This document shows, piece by piece, positions 8,832-19,089 of a DNA stretch of 64,000 nucleotides. The stretch covers positions 186,001 through 250,000 of the forward strand of contig OW569353.1 of the NCBI GenBank assembly GCA_937625935.1, in the 5' to 3' direction. The number at the start of each line of letters is the position of its first letter. Position 1 is the stretch's first letter. The stretch is from Tetramitus jugosus. Its lineage: Eukaryota > Heterolobosea > Eutetramitea > Acrasida > Vahlkampfiidae. The position numbers were made by a program, and so were the translations under genes. The notes below the pieces were generated by a model. The model had not been told where the DNA came from, did not search any database, and saw only the letters and a program-made list of their open reading frames with translations.

Positions 8832-9809
8832 TTATTCAAGCACCGGTGTGTTCCACAATCCATCGTCCAAGTAATGGATGTTGTCAACACCAATTCCAGA
8901 GTTTATAGATGCACTTTCGAGCAAAATATTGTTAATACTATCATCTCACACAACCACACAGCACATAAAACAACAAACTTACATATCCTTTGCTGACATT
9001 TTCGTCCATCCAATTGCCAATGCATGTTCCTTGCCTTCAACCATGATAGCGACTGGCTGCTCTTTTTCGACACTCATGTCCATTTTGGCGCCCTCTGAAG
9101 TCAAACCAGGACACATGATATGCGCTCCGCTCATCACAAATTTCACTGCACCACGATCGACTTGCATGTGAGGCAACAAGAATGGATCTATATAGAGAAC
9201 AATCATATATACAACAGTAAGTCAACCATAAATTATTCCGTCGTTGTCCATTGCCATGATAAAAACAATTGTATTCACAACATCATACAACAACAATAAT
9301 CACCAAACCAACAACAACAAAAAGAATAAAAGCTTTCATGAGCATTCATGACACAAACACAGTTCTGGTTACCAGAAAAATCAATAAACAACATACACTT
9401 GTGCAAAACTCTCAACGTAGGCATATAAGCTCCTTCATAATACCTGAAAAATAATGGAACATTATCAACCAAATACATTGTCACGTGATCTCTGCACTTT
9501 GCCATGAAAAGTGGCGTCTTTTTTGGCAAAATATCTTCAGAGTATGGCTCTAGCAATGGAAATTGATCCATAATACCCTTTCTGACATCTCTCTGGGCGG
9601 AAGACTTGAGTTGAGTCGTAGAGCTAACGTTATCTTTTTGTGTGAATCTTTAGAAACCGACAACAGACATGAATGATCAGAGAATCAATCAAACATAAAA
9701 ATGAAAAAAAAAAGTTATTATCGTCGTGATGATGATGATGATCGTCAAAGTGTTTGAATTGAATGGTTTCAAGTGACAGTGAAGCAATAGATATTTACTT
9801 TCTGAACAT
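8832..9809 (-). CDS. MCTS1: MCTS1/Tma20-like translation factor (PUA domain), 4 exons
   Basis: Reconstructed exons are 9809-9799, 9647-9397, 9187-8983 and 8937-8832 (11+251+205+106 = 573 nt, 190 residues). All introns are GT-AG (151, 209 and 45 nt), and the joins restore family sequence. Exon 1 codes only MFRK, exon 2 opens [14 protein letters not shown], the exon 2/3 junction gives [17 protein letters not shown], and exon 4 gives [15 protein letters not shown]. Human MCTS1 reads MFKKF, LHKYPFILPHQQVDKGA and GIGIENIHYLNDGLW at these points. The N-terminal pre-PUA domain is followed by the PUA RNA-binding domain ([30 protein letters not shown]). MCTS1 pairs with DENR in ribosome recycling and reinitiation, acting on the 40S subunit. 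The 5' end is divergent to the HDAC gene. Confidence 0.9.
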
Positions 9810-10186
9810 TTGTTGCGTCAAGTGATTCTTCTCTGTTGTTCTTGTGTCGGAGCAAATGCTTTTGTTTTGTGTCGGGACCCAAAAAACACTGGAGAGAGCT
9901 GCGGAGGTTCGCTCTGCTGCATCCACACCACAATTACTCAACAACACAATACGACGTCGAAAAAACACTTCACCACCTTCCTCAAGGACCAAAAAAAACA
10001 ACCACAGACAGTAACAACAACAACCACAACGCACGTTGGGCCCATTGTGAAGCAGCAAAAACCTTTCTGTTTCTCACATCAATATTCTTGCCCTTTTCAC
10101 CCACACAAGCTCAAAAAACTTTTTACAGCACACACAACACAACAACGCTACTATCAGGGAGATCCTCTAGTTAAGAGCAGCTCATA
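9810..10186. other. Divergent intergenic region (MCTS1 / HDAC promoters)
   Basis: This 377-nt region lies between two divergent starts. The plus-side half is rich in CA and CAA repeats (about 9925-10150), like the leaders of other genes here. ORFs seen in two plus frames consist of His/Thr/Gln-rich translations of those repeats and are not credible genes. No further element is recognised. Confidence 0.3.
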
Positions 10187-13100
10187 ATGACAGAACCACT
10201 TGAAAAGGACAATCAACAACAACAACACCACCGACAAGCAACAGAAGAAGAAGAAGAAGATGATGATGGTGATATTGTGATGAATTCTTCTGCTTCTTCA
10301 TCTGCTGAACAACAACAACAACAACAGCAAGCTTGGAGTGGTAATGGCACGAGTCGAAATATTGATTCTGATGTTTCAACAACTGCCACAAAAACAGATC
10401 CATCTGTTACTACTATGACTACTACGACTACTCTAACTGCTACCAACCACAATAGCAACAATAACAGCAATCAAGTCATTATGAGCAATGATGACACCTC
10501 TGAGGATTCGCCAATGATGCAACAACAAGAGGACGGAGAAGAAGGCAATAATGAAAACACAACTCGTAATGATGAAAATGATGAGTTGTTAGTGACGACA
10601 TCAGATGATGTTGAACAACAACCAACAGCAGCAGCATCGGCAGAGGAAGAAGAGGAAGAAACTGAAGAAGCAGCAGAGGAAGCAGAAGAAGACTCTCGCA
10701 ATGATGAGGGACTAGATTCAGAAGAACAGCAATCGTCCACAACAACAACAACAACCGATGAGTCCACATTGGCTGCTTCTTCAACTCGATCTCGCACAAG
10801 AAATCAAAACAACAATGGTTTCTCTGCTGCTGCATCTGCTTCGTCTGATACAAATGGTGGTAGCAGCAGCAGCAGCAGCACGGGTGGTACCAGAGCTAGC
10901 AAGAGAATCAAAACATCAAACAGTGCCAGTTCCATCACATACAGTGACTACTCTGCTCCGAGAAGAGTGACACGATCTCAGAAGAGTCACGTCCAGAAAA
11001 CAATTGATGAGATTATCAAGATGAAGACACCGCCCTTCTTGTCCTATTGCTCATTCTATATCGACAATTTTTCAAAGGGTGATACCGATGTGTTCTCAGC
11101 TGTTATCAAGCACCTGGGAGGTGATGTAGTAACAGAGTTCAACAAGGAAACAGTGTCTCATTTGTTGACACAGTACAAGAGTGGTCATGCGTATGAACAG
11201 GCGATCACTTGTGATCATATTTGTATTGTTTCAAGTGCGTGGTTAGAAGACTGTATTAAAATGCAGGGAACAATCGCACTTGCAGTCAACAAGGAACACA
11301 AGGACGGAGTCTATTTCTCACTGGAGAAACAAGTGCACTTGCACTACAATCCAATACCTAATTATCCGATTGCCGAATTCAAAAATATCGTCTTTACGCT
11401 CAACACAGAAATGCTGGAGCGAGACCGCCAACTCATATTGAATATGGGAGCACGCTTGAGTGAGCCTGACGACGTGATCACTGAGAGCACGACTCATTTG
11501 ATTACTAAGAAGAGGCTCGGTGACGCTTATCAACAAGCCAGAAGCAACAACCTTGTCATTGTTACCAAAAAATGGTTGTATGCATGTGCGGAACAATGGA
11601 AATACCTGGATGTTAAGACTGCATTCGTGACTGGATCGAAGCGGAAGCGTTCGAACGATGAGGAGTTCAATGATGTGCCACTCCAGTTATCCGCTGGTAT
11701 TTCTTCTTCAGATGTTGTCCAGACAAAGCGACCACTGCAGACCGGTATTGTGTACGATGCAAGAATGAGTTTGCACGAGGGTCCATACCCTGAACTATCA
11801 CAAAGAATCAGTATCATATGGAACTATATCGTAAGAGCTGGTTTACAAAAGAGGTGCCATGTGTTCAAGTCGCGTGAAGTAACTAGGGATGAATTGATAG
11901 TGGCACACGACGAGCATTATATAGACAGTTTCCTCAATGGAGAGTACAAGAATGGCAATGGAGGTATCGATGAAGATGAGGATATCAAGATTACACGCTA
12001 TACTGTCAATTCGGTTCGTTTAGCAGCAGGTGCCCTCTGCAAGGCCACATACATGGTTTGTGGTGGGACGCTTGTCAATGCATTTGCTATTGTTCGCCCA
12101 CCTGGTCATCACGCCGGTGTGAGCAAACCAGAGGGATTCTGTTTCTTTAATAATGTAGCTGTTGCTGCGAGAAACGCTCAACTTCTATTCCCAGACAAGA
12201 TCAAGAAGGTTTTGATTGTGGATTATGATGTGCACCACGGAAATGGTACTCAAGATATATTCGAGGGTGATAATACTGTGTTGTACATGAGTGTTCATAG
12301 ACTTGAGCCGGATTTTTATCCTGGTACTGGTCACCCAGATGAGGTCGGTTTTGATAAGGGTGCGGGATACTGTGTCAATGTTCCACTGCCACCTTTGGGA
12401 TACTACGAGCAGTATAACAACTTTAGCGATTCTGATTATTTGGAAGTGTTTGATCATGTATTCATGCCGATCGCACAAGAGTTTCAGCCGGATCTGGTTC
12501 TTGTGAGCTCTGGTTTCGATGCAGCAAAGGGAGATATATTAGGTAGCATGCATGTGACAGAATATGGATTCTCTCAAATGGTTGCTCGTCTCAAGACACT
12601 TGCATCGGGCAGGATAGTGTTGGGATTGGAGGGCGGTTACAAGGTTGACACTACTGCACGATGTGCAGTTGCTACTCTGCAAACATTGATGGATGAGTTG
12701 CCAGATATCCAACCAAAGCGCAAGACTTGTTCCCCTGGTACCTACTTGGCCATCCGAGAGGCTGTCAAATACCTCGCTCCCTACTGGGAATGCATGAAGA
12801 ACTTATCAGACACGTTCAAGTTGCCGATCGATACTGAAGTTGTAGAGCCTCAAGCGAGAGAAATCGAAGAAAAGAGACGAGAGGAGATTGCTGTGAAGAG
12901 GAAATTAATTCGAACTCAACCAAAGAAGGTCGTTCAATTGTATGTCCTGAGAAATCCTGTGAATCCTGATAATCACTTTGCTACAATTGATGAGGCTCTG
13001 GAGCGTGCAAAGGGATTCCTCCTGTCCTATCCAATTCTGGTGAGAATTAATATCGAAGCGGGTGAATACAAGGAGAATATCATGATTGATGACACTATGC

Positions 13101-14671
13101 CAGCCAATGTTGTGCTCGAGTTGTGTGGTTCAGGAATGACCAACAACAAGGACACTGTGATTCAATCGGCGAAGGGTAATGCAATCGTCAAGATTAGTCG
13201 CGCAAGCAATGTGACACTTAGACAATTGATTGTTCGAGGTTCAACTCAAACAAAGACACCTCAACAGGGCATATTGATTGATAGCGCCAGTGAGCATTGT
13301 GCTGTGGTTGATTGTGCATTTGAGGGATGTACTGTGTGTATCACAGGCAGCAGTTCTCTGTCCATCAAGCACAGCTCAATAACAAGGGCAAATGGGTCAG
13401 CTATTGATATTAGCGATAACAGTATTGTGAACATCATTGATTCCAAGTTAATGTATTGTCAGGATGGTATTTCAGCGTATGGAAGATCCGTTGTGCTGTG
13501 TAACTCTACGGAGATTAGCCACAACTTGGGTTGTGGTATGATTGGACACAGTGCTAGTGGCAAGGTCAAAGACACCATTATTCGCCAGAATGGTAGCTAT
13601 GGTATTCAATTATTTGAGAATCAAGATGGTGCTGACAATGACACTACAATGACAATTGCTAGTTGCCAGGTATGCAACAATAGCAGAACAGGTATTGTGC
13701 TGAGCAACTCGAATGCCATTCTGAAGAAGAATCATATCCATCACAATGCAAATGTCGGTTTGGAGATTGAGGGTAACAACTCAAAATCTCAGACATTAGA
13801 CAACGAAATTAATCACAATGGTGAGAGTGGCATGCTTTTGCTTCAAGTTGCTGGTTCGGATCTGAAGATTGTGAACAACAATGTGCATCATAACTCATTT
13901 GCTGGTATTGAGATTTCATGTGGCAAGGGATTTGTGATCGATAGCAAATTGAGCATTATTGAAGCAAAGAAGCAATTAGAGCGATTGATCTGCAGATGTG
14001 AGCTAACCGACAATAAGATTCATGATCAAGAGCAGTCGGGTATCTCTATTGAAGGTTGCCTTGCTGCTCCTATTTTGAAAGGGAATGAAGTGTCATTCAA
14101 TAATTTTGCAAACCTGGAATTTAGACACTTGGCTCATCCAACAGTCAAACAGAACCACGTCCATCACAGCAAGCAGCATGGTGTGCTAATCTTTAGAACC
14201 GGTGATGTGGATTCATTGGTTGAAATTACGGGACAAGAACAGATGATGAACCAATACAACCATTCATGCGTACCCTCATTCCACAAGAATGTAATTAACG
14301 ATAACTGCTACGAGGGATTTACGATTCAGCAGTCGGGTGCGACGGTCGAATTTATTGAGAATGATGTATATAGAAATGGAAGCAATGGTTTGCACATCGG
14401 TTATACGTCAGGTGGCTCATTTATTGGAAATTACATTCACCATAATACGATGGCTGGCATTCGTTGTTTCAGCTCCGGGTCGCCTCAACTCATCTTCTCG
14501 AATAATCGAATCGAAAGCCAGATCAGTTTAATTCCAGCTGAGCGATCTCTCGGAGTTGGACTCTACTTGCTAAATATACTGGATGCTAAACCGACTGCTG
14601 TGTTCAAGGACATGAAAATTGCATACAACACACATAATCAAATCGAAGAGATAGCCGCAATAAAACCTTAA
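10187..14671 (+). CDS. Class II histone deacetylase fused to BRCT repeats and a beta-helix
   Basis: This is an intronless gene of 1494 residues. Residues 1-260 are disordered (poly-Q, acidic, Ser/Thr). Two BRCT domains follow at about 283-365 and 395-480, each with the late W ([14 protein letters not shown]). A short NLS-like GSKRKRS is at 483-489. The class II HDAC domain (519-835) is complete: RPPGHHA at 637, zinc ligands D681, H683 ([11 protein letters not shown]) and D778 (SSGFDAA), and catalytic Tyr818 in LEGGYK. Residues about 920-1490 are Asn/His/Gly-rich PbH1-type repeats (many NxxHHNxxxGIxI units) typical of right-handed parallel beta-helices such as FBXO11 or NosD. It should act as a nuclear zinc-dependent lysine deacetylase. 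The BRCTs suggest phosphoprotein or DNA-damage targeting. The role of the helix is unknown. Confidence 0.9.
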   Translation: MTEPLEKDNQQQQHHRQATEEEEEDDDGDIVMNSSASSSAEQQQQQQQAWSGNGTSRNIDSDVSTTATKTDPSVTTMTTTTTLTATNHNSNNNSNQVIMSNDDTSEDSPMMQQQEDGEEGNNENTTRNDENDELLVTTSDDVEQQPTAAASAEEEEEETEEAAEEAEEDSRNDEGLDSEEQQSSTTTTTTDESTLAASSTRSRTRNQNNNGFSAAASASSDTNGGSSSSSSTGGTRASKRIKTSNSASSITYSDYSAPRRVTRSQKSHVQKTIDEIIKMKTPPFLSYCSFYIDNFSKGDTDVFSAVIKHLGGDVVTEFNKETVSHLLTQYKSGHAYEQAITCDHICIVSSAWLEDCIKMQGTIALAVNKEHKDGVYFSLEKQVHLHYNPIPNYPIAEFKNIVFTLNTEMLERDRQLILNMGARLSEPDDVITESTTHLITKKRLGDAYQQARSNNLVIVTKKWLYACAEQWKYLDVKTAFVTGSKRKRSNDEEFNDVPLQLSAGISSSDVVQTKRPLQTGIVYDARMSLHEGPYPELSQRISIIWNYIVRAGLQKRCHVFKSREVTRDELIVAHDEHYIDSFLNGEYKNGNGGIDEDEDIKITRYTVNSVRLAAGALCKATYMVCGGTLVNAFAIVRPPGHHAGVSKPEGFCFFNNVAVAARNAQLLFPDKIKKVLIVDYDVHHGNGTQDIFEGDNTVLYMSVHRLEPDFYPGTGHPDEVGFDKGAGYCVNVPLPPLGYYEQYNNFSDSDYLEVFDHVFMPIAQEFQPDLVLVSSGFDAAKGDILGSMHVTEYGFSQMVARLKTLASGRIVLGLEGGYKVDTTARCAVATLQTLMDELPDIQPKRKTCSPGTYLAIREAVKYLAPYWECMKNLSDTFKLPIDTEVVEPQAREIEEKRREEIAVKRKLIRTQPKKVVQLYVLRNPVNPDNHFATIDEALERAKGFLLSYPILVRINIEAGEYKENIMIDDTMPANVVLELCGSGMTNNKDTVIQSAKGNAIVKISRASNVTLRQLIVRGSTQTKTPQQGILIDSASEHCAVVDCAFEGCTVCITGSSSLSIKHSSITRANGSAIDISDNSIVNIIDSKLMYCQDGISAYGRSVVLCNSTEISHNLGCGMIGHSASGKVKDTIIRQNGSYGIQLFENQDGADNDTTMTIASCQVCNNSRTGIVLSNSNAILKKNHIHHNANVGLEIEGNNSKSQTLDNEINHNGESGMLLLQVAGSDLKIVNNNVHHNSFAGIEISCGKGFVIDSKLSIIEAKKQLERLICRCELTDNKIHDQEQSGISIEGCLAAPILKGNEVSFNNFANLEFRHLAHPTVKQNHVHHSKQHGVLIFRTGDVDSLVEITGQEQMMNQYNHSCVPSFHKNVINDNCYEGFTIQQSGATVEFIENDVYRNGSNGLHIGYTSGGSFIGNYIHHNTMAGIRCFSSGSPQLIFSNNRIESQISLIPAERSLGVGLYLLNILDAKPTAVFKDMKIAYNTHNQIEEIAAIKP

Positions 14672-14741
14672 TTATTACTTTTCGTCGAATTTGTCGCACC
14701 ATTCTTCCTTTTTACTCTTCGAAACTTACACAGGTGTATGC

Positions 14742-16006
14742 TTATTGACTATATGGTTCTCTGGAACTTGTTGAACTGACCGGTATCCAGAATGCAACAT
14801 TGGTGCACGCAGATGCCAGCATACCATAGAACGGATTGAATTGAACGCACCGAACAGCACCAGCATGACCCGGCAACTCTGCCACCTTTCCAAAATCAGA
14901 ATGCGTACGCCAAATGTGCACAATACCATTGTCCGATCCGCCCACAATATATTGCTCATCCGGAGTGAACGCTGCCTCCAAATTCGCAGAACTTCCATTC
15001 TCAAAATCCGTAAACTCTGCCACTTGATTGTACTTGAACGCATCAATCAACAACAAGCTGTCTGCAGTCATGACGGACATTAGTTTTCCACTGGGACTAA
15101 ACTTCATATTCAAGAATTCGAGTGGTGAGGTACTATCGAGCACAAACTGTGCAAATGGACCCTTGTCATACTGTCTCTTGTCATACATTTTAATCATGTT
15201 GATGGATGAACCAACAGCAAAGCACAATCCATTTGGATCGTAGGCAACAACCGGTCTACCTCTCACATCAAGCTTACCATGTGAATTGGCACTTCTCAGA
15301 TCCCAGAATAGAACACTACCGTCCAGTGAACCACTGATAAATGTGTCATCGAGTGGTGACATGCTCATGGTGACGACTCGGCCTCTGTGACCCTTGAAAT
15401 ATCGAATGAATTGATTGTCGTGCAACGAGAGGTATCGTATCGAATCTAAACACAAATAACAACAATAACAACCAAACAATAACAATAATAACAACAATAA
15501 CAACCATATAAAAAAAATTGAGTCAACACATGCATGTGATACATCATCGATTACCACAGAGATTGAGAGACCACATGTTCACATACCATCAAATTCATGT
15601 CTCGAAGCAAATAGAACACTCTCATTGTCATGTGTAAATTTAATGTGATCTGCACCATACTTCTTACTGTGAATCTCCTTGGTCATTTGCCCATTGAGAC
15701 AATCGTAGACGTGTATCGTTTCATCGTCACTTGATGTCACGAGGAATTTGCCATCGTTGGAAAAGTCCATTGAATTGATCTCTTTGCTCTTTGATATCAA
15801 AATTAAATGGACAAAAAAATCAGTGAGAAACAATGTGAGAGCTTAAAATAAGAGAGAGTTAAAAAAAGTTGTTTTTAAGGACATACGTTATCACGAAAAA
15901 CGCGACCCATTTTGAGTGATTGACAAATGTGATCATTCATGGTCAGGGAGGGTGTGCCTCCAGTGTTGTGGACGTGTTGTTGCTGTTGTTGTTGGTTGGA
16001 CATCAT
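14742..16006 (-). CDS. WDR82: WDR82/Swd2-like WD40 protein, 3 exons
   Basis: Exons are 16006-15887, 15788-15587 and 15445-14742 (120+202+704 nt, 341 residues), with GT-AG introns of 98 and 141 nt. After a short Q-rich N-terminus the protein follows WDR82/Swd2 end to end. It has VFRDN-SKEINSMDFS across junction 1 and HEFDDSIRYLSLHDNQ across junction 2. Downstream come VTMSMSPLDDTFISGSLDG, YDKGPFAQF, AAFTPDEQYIVGGSDNG and the terminal FNPFYGMLASACTNVAFWIP. WDR82 is a WD40 adaptor of SET1/COMPASS H3K4 methyltransferase and, in yeast, also of the APT part of the CPF 3'-processing complex. Two ATGs (16006, 16003) are in tandem; the first is used. The gene is tail-to-tail with the HDAC gene. Confidence 0.92.
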
Positions 16007-16121
16007 TCTCAATGTTCACTTCAACAAGATGATCGTTTTTGCAGTTTGTGATTTTTTTTGGGTGGAAAAAGAGAATTTGTCCGAAAAGTTCCAGGTTTTA
16101 CTGTCACTTGATCAAGTTTGT

Positions 16122-17273
16122 TTATTGTTGTTGCTTGTATTCTTCAGAGTTGTATTGCTCAGTGAGGGCTCGAATAATCTTGCATTTCATGCACTCGCAA
16201 TCTGGTTCACAAGGCTCATCATCATCATCTTCTTCGACGTTGTTGTCTGATCCATCTCCAAGCTCAATTGACAAATTGTAGTGTCGGTGATTGTCACTGT
16301 CTGCAGCAATCGTAATCATGGCTGGCAATTCTATTCCTTCATTGATTTCAAAGTGTTCAGGCAGCAATAGAATTGTTTGTTTCCAGTGAGTGCCTGGCAG
16401 TCCTGGTGCAGTGTCCAGAACAACTGTTTCTTCTGATCCTTCGAACACAACATCGAACCATATGCAAAATCCCTGCAGAATTCCATCGCTCTTGATTGGA
16501 AAGACCACTTGCGAAAATATGCAGTGTAACTCTTCAACAGTCACCGTTTTGATGTCAACGTGTTTCACGAGAACACGATCAGACAGCAATTGCTCGCTCT
16601 GTATAATATCAATATAGGGTTTCGATAGAAGCTTCTCTGTTGCCAGTGGGGCAATAGGAGAAAAGTCCAATCCATGTACATCGCCCCAATAGTTTACCTT
16701 TTGATCAAACAGAGATGACATATTGCATGGACTTGCATAAATATTGGCACTCGAAGGATACATGACTCCATCTCCCTTTAGCCACTTGTCTCTTGCAACG
16801 AGAACAGAGTCCAACATGCTTTCATGTATCAAATAGAAACCCATCCACTCTGAAATGATCACGTCCACCTTCTCTGGCAGCTCCACATTTTCAATCAATC
16901 CATGAATCACCTGAATTTGTTCACTCATTCCATTCTGCTCAACCAACTGCTTAGCCATCCCGCTCATTGCGCTCGCTTCCACAGCGTACACTTTTTTTGC
17001 TTTTCCGTATTTGACGGCAAACATGGACAAGACACCTGTTCCACATCCAACATCTAAGACGACCTTGTTCTCAAAATGACCTGGATTCGATTGAATGGCC
17101 TTCAAGTATGTCTCTGTTCTCACAGTGTCCTTCAACATGAGTTCATGTGTCTCAATAGTACCATAATCAGCAAAGTATTGGTCTTCTTCGGATAAAGTAG
17201 GTTGGTTTTCAGTGAAGGTAGTGGATGATGACATTTGTGTTTCTTCTGTTTCACTTGTCCTCTGTCGCTTCAT
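16122..17273 (-). CDS. Protein arginine N-methyltransferase, type I-like
   Basis: This intronless 383-residue protein has the full PRMT core: YFADYGTIETHELMLKDTVR, SAM motif I VLDVGCGTG (72-80), and the double-E loop SEWMGFYLIHESMLDSVL with E142 and E151. The THW loop (LPGTHWKQTILLL) is also present. The double-E loop resembles PRMT6 (SEWMG.LLHESML) more than PRMT1 (SEWMGYCLFYESML), though I would not fix the subtype. It methylates arginine using SAM, with nuclear substrates such as histones likely. An oddity is the C-terminal tail after the barrel, a run of acidic residues then a Cys cluster (EPCEPDCECMKC), which could bind metal and is not usual in PRMTs. Its start at 17273 is divergent to AsnRS, 94 nt apart. 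Confidence 0.88.
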   Translation of the reverse strand: MKRQRTSETEETQMSSSTTFTENQPTLSEEDQYFADYGTIETHELMLKDTVRTETYLKAIQSNPGHFENKVVLDVGCGTGVLSMFAVKYGKAKKVYAVEASAMSGMAKQLVEQNGMSEQIQVIHGLIENVELPEKVDVIISEWMGFYLIHESMLDSVLVARDKWLKGDGVMYPSSANIYASPCNMSSLFDQKVNYWGDVHGLDFSPIAPLATEKLLSKPYIDIIQSEQLLSDRVLVKHVDIKTVTVEELHCIFSQVVFPIKSDGILQGFCIWFDVVFEGSEETVVLDTAPGLPGTHWKQTILLLPEHFEINEGIELPAMITIAADSDNHRHYNLSIELGDGSDNNVEEDDDDEPCEPDCECMKCKIIRALTEQYNSEEYKQQQ

Positions 17274-17367
17274 ACTTGGTTGTTTTTGTGTGAAATTCCT
17301 CCGTCAAAATTGAAGTTTCATTCGGAGTGTAGGGAAGAAACCGCGATTGTGAAAAAGTTTTTATTGG

Positions 17368-19044
17368 ATGTCAAAAACAACAACAACACAAATCATGATG
17401 AACAGAATTGCAAGATCATCTATCGTCCGAGCTGCCACAGCAAATGGAGCACGTTCGTGTTCCTCTCACAAGAGAGTTCTCATGGCACCTCATTCTGCTC
17501 TCCTCTCCCGCCAAAATACTTTTCCCCGCAATTTCTCCTCTCAATCTGGCGCCAAATTTTTGAGTGAGTCACTACAGCATTCCGCTGCAGAATCCCTACC
17601 TAGAGCAGTCAGAATTGCTGATGCCAGAAACGAATCACTCATTGGTGAGACTGTGATTCTTAGAGGATGGGTGCGAACAATCCGTTCACAAAAGCACCTT
17701 AGCTTCATTGATTTAAATGATGGTAGCTCTCTTTCTGGTATGCAAATCGTTGTTTGTGCACACTCTGAGCAACAACAAGAGATGATGAGCAAGATTCACA
17801 CGGGAACATCCATTCAAGTGACTGGACAAGTGATCAAATCACCTGCTAGCAAGCAACCTACTGAGATGTTGATTGGTGAGGACTCACAAGGCAATCCAAC
17901 TGCATTTACACTGAGTATTATTGGTGAGTGTGATGCCAATGCCTATCCATTGCAAAAGAAGAAGCATAGTATTGAATTTTTGAGAGACAATGCTCACTTG
18001 CGGTCAAGAACAAACACGGGATCTGCTGTGATTCGAGTCAGAAACGAGGCAATGATGGCCATTCACGAATACTTTCAATCTCAAGATTTTTATCATGTCC
18101 ATACTCCGATTATTACAGGAAGCGATTGTGAGGGTGCTGGTGAGCAATTCCGTGTCATTACCAGTGAGGATGAAGTCAAATTGAATGCTTCCAAGGATTC
18201 CAAGATTGGTGATGCACAAAGTGATGCAGGAAAGAGCTTTTTTGGAACAGATGCTTATCTGACTGTCAGTGGTCAGCTTGCTGCTGAGATTTTTGCTACA
18301 TCGCTGTCTCGCGTGTACACCTTTGGACCTACGTTTCGTGCTGAAACTGGAAAAACCAGTCGTCACTTGGCTGAGTTTTGGATGGTTGAAATGGAACAAG
18401 CATTTGTTGATATGCCAACACTGATGAAGCATGGTGAGAATATGGTCAAGAGTGCAATCAGAAGAGTGTTGACAAAATGTGCAGATGATATTCAATTTTT
18501 CCAACAATGGCATGACAAGGAACTTTTGACACGATTAGAACACACTCTCAACACACCATTTAAGACGATTACTTATACGGAAGCTGTGGAGCTTTTACGC
18601 GAGAGCAAGGAAAAGTTCCAATTTCCTGTTGAATGGGGATGCAATCTTCAGAGTGAGCATGAGATCTATATTTGCAAGCACTTTGGTGTTCCAACATTTG
18701 TAACGCACTATCCAAAGATTATTAAGCCATTCTATGCAAGAGTCACATCGGACGAAGTATCGAGAGAAACAGTTGGTGCATTTGACTTGCTTGTTCCTAA
18801 CCTGGGAGAATTGATTGGAGGAAGCGAGAGAGAAGAGAGATATGATGTGCTCGTTCAAACAATGAAAGAAAAGAATTTGAATGTTGATTCATATAGCTGG
18901 TATTTGGACTTGAGACGATTCGGTACTGTTCCACATGGTGGATTTGGAATTGGCTTTGAGAGATTGATCCTCTTCTTAACTGGCTTGAGCAATATTCGTG
19001 AGGCTATCCCATTGCCTCGTGCTGTCGGATACTGTAAATTCTAA
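17368..19044 (+). CDS. NARS2: Asparaginyl-tRNA synthetase, probably mitochondrial
   Basis: The frame codes 558 residues. A basic, Ser/Arg-rich N-terminus (MMNRIARSSIVRAATANGAR) looks like a mitochondrial presequence. If so, the working start may be the ATG pair at 17395/17398 rather than 17368. An OB-fold anticodon-binding domain follows (GETVILRGWVRTIRSQKHLS, about 92-190). The class II catalytic domain has motif 2 FGPTFRAETGKTSRHLAEFW and motif 3 GGFGIGFERLI, ending IPLPRAVGYCKF as in bacterial and organellar AsnRS. It charges tRNA-Asn with asparagine. The motif 2 form (ETGKTSRHL, not ENSRTSRH) and the ending favour AsnRS over AspRS. Confidence 0.9.
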   Translation: MSKTTTTQIMMNRIARSSIVRAATANGARSCSSHKRVLMAPHSALLSRQNTFPRNFSSQSGAKFLSESLQHSAAESLPRAVRIADARNESLIGETVILRGWVRTIRSQKHLSFIDLNDGSSLSGMQIVVCAHSEQQQEMMSKIHTGTSIQVTGQVIKSPASKQPTEMLIGEDSQGNPTAFTLSIIGECDANAYPLQKKKHSIEFLRDNAHLRSRTNTGSAVIRVRNEAMMAIHEYFQSQDFYHVHTPIITGSDCEGAGEQFRVITSEDEVKLNASKDSKIGDAQSDAGKSFFGTDAYLTVSGQLAAEIFATSLSRVYTFGPTFRAETGKTSRHLAEFWMVEMEQAFVDMPTLMKHGENMVKSAIRRVLTKCADDIQFFQQWHDKELLTRLEHTLNTPFKTITYTEAVELLRESKEKFQFPVEWGCNLQSEHEIYICKHFGVPTFVTHYPKIIKPFYARVTSDEVSRETVGAFDLLVPNLGELIGGSEREERYDVLVQTMKEKNLNVDSYSWYLDLRRFGTVPHGGFGIGFERLILFLTGLSNIREAIPLPRAVGYCKF

Positions 19045-19089
19045 AACATGTTTCATGTTATCGTTCCTCATTTTTTATTTCTATGCTCT

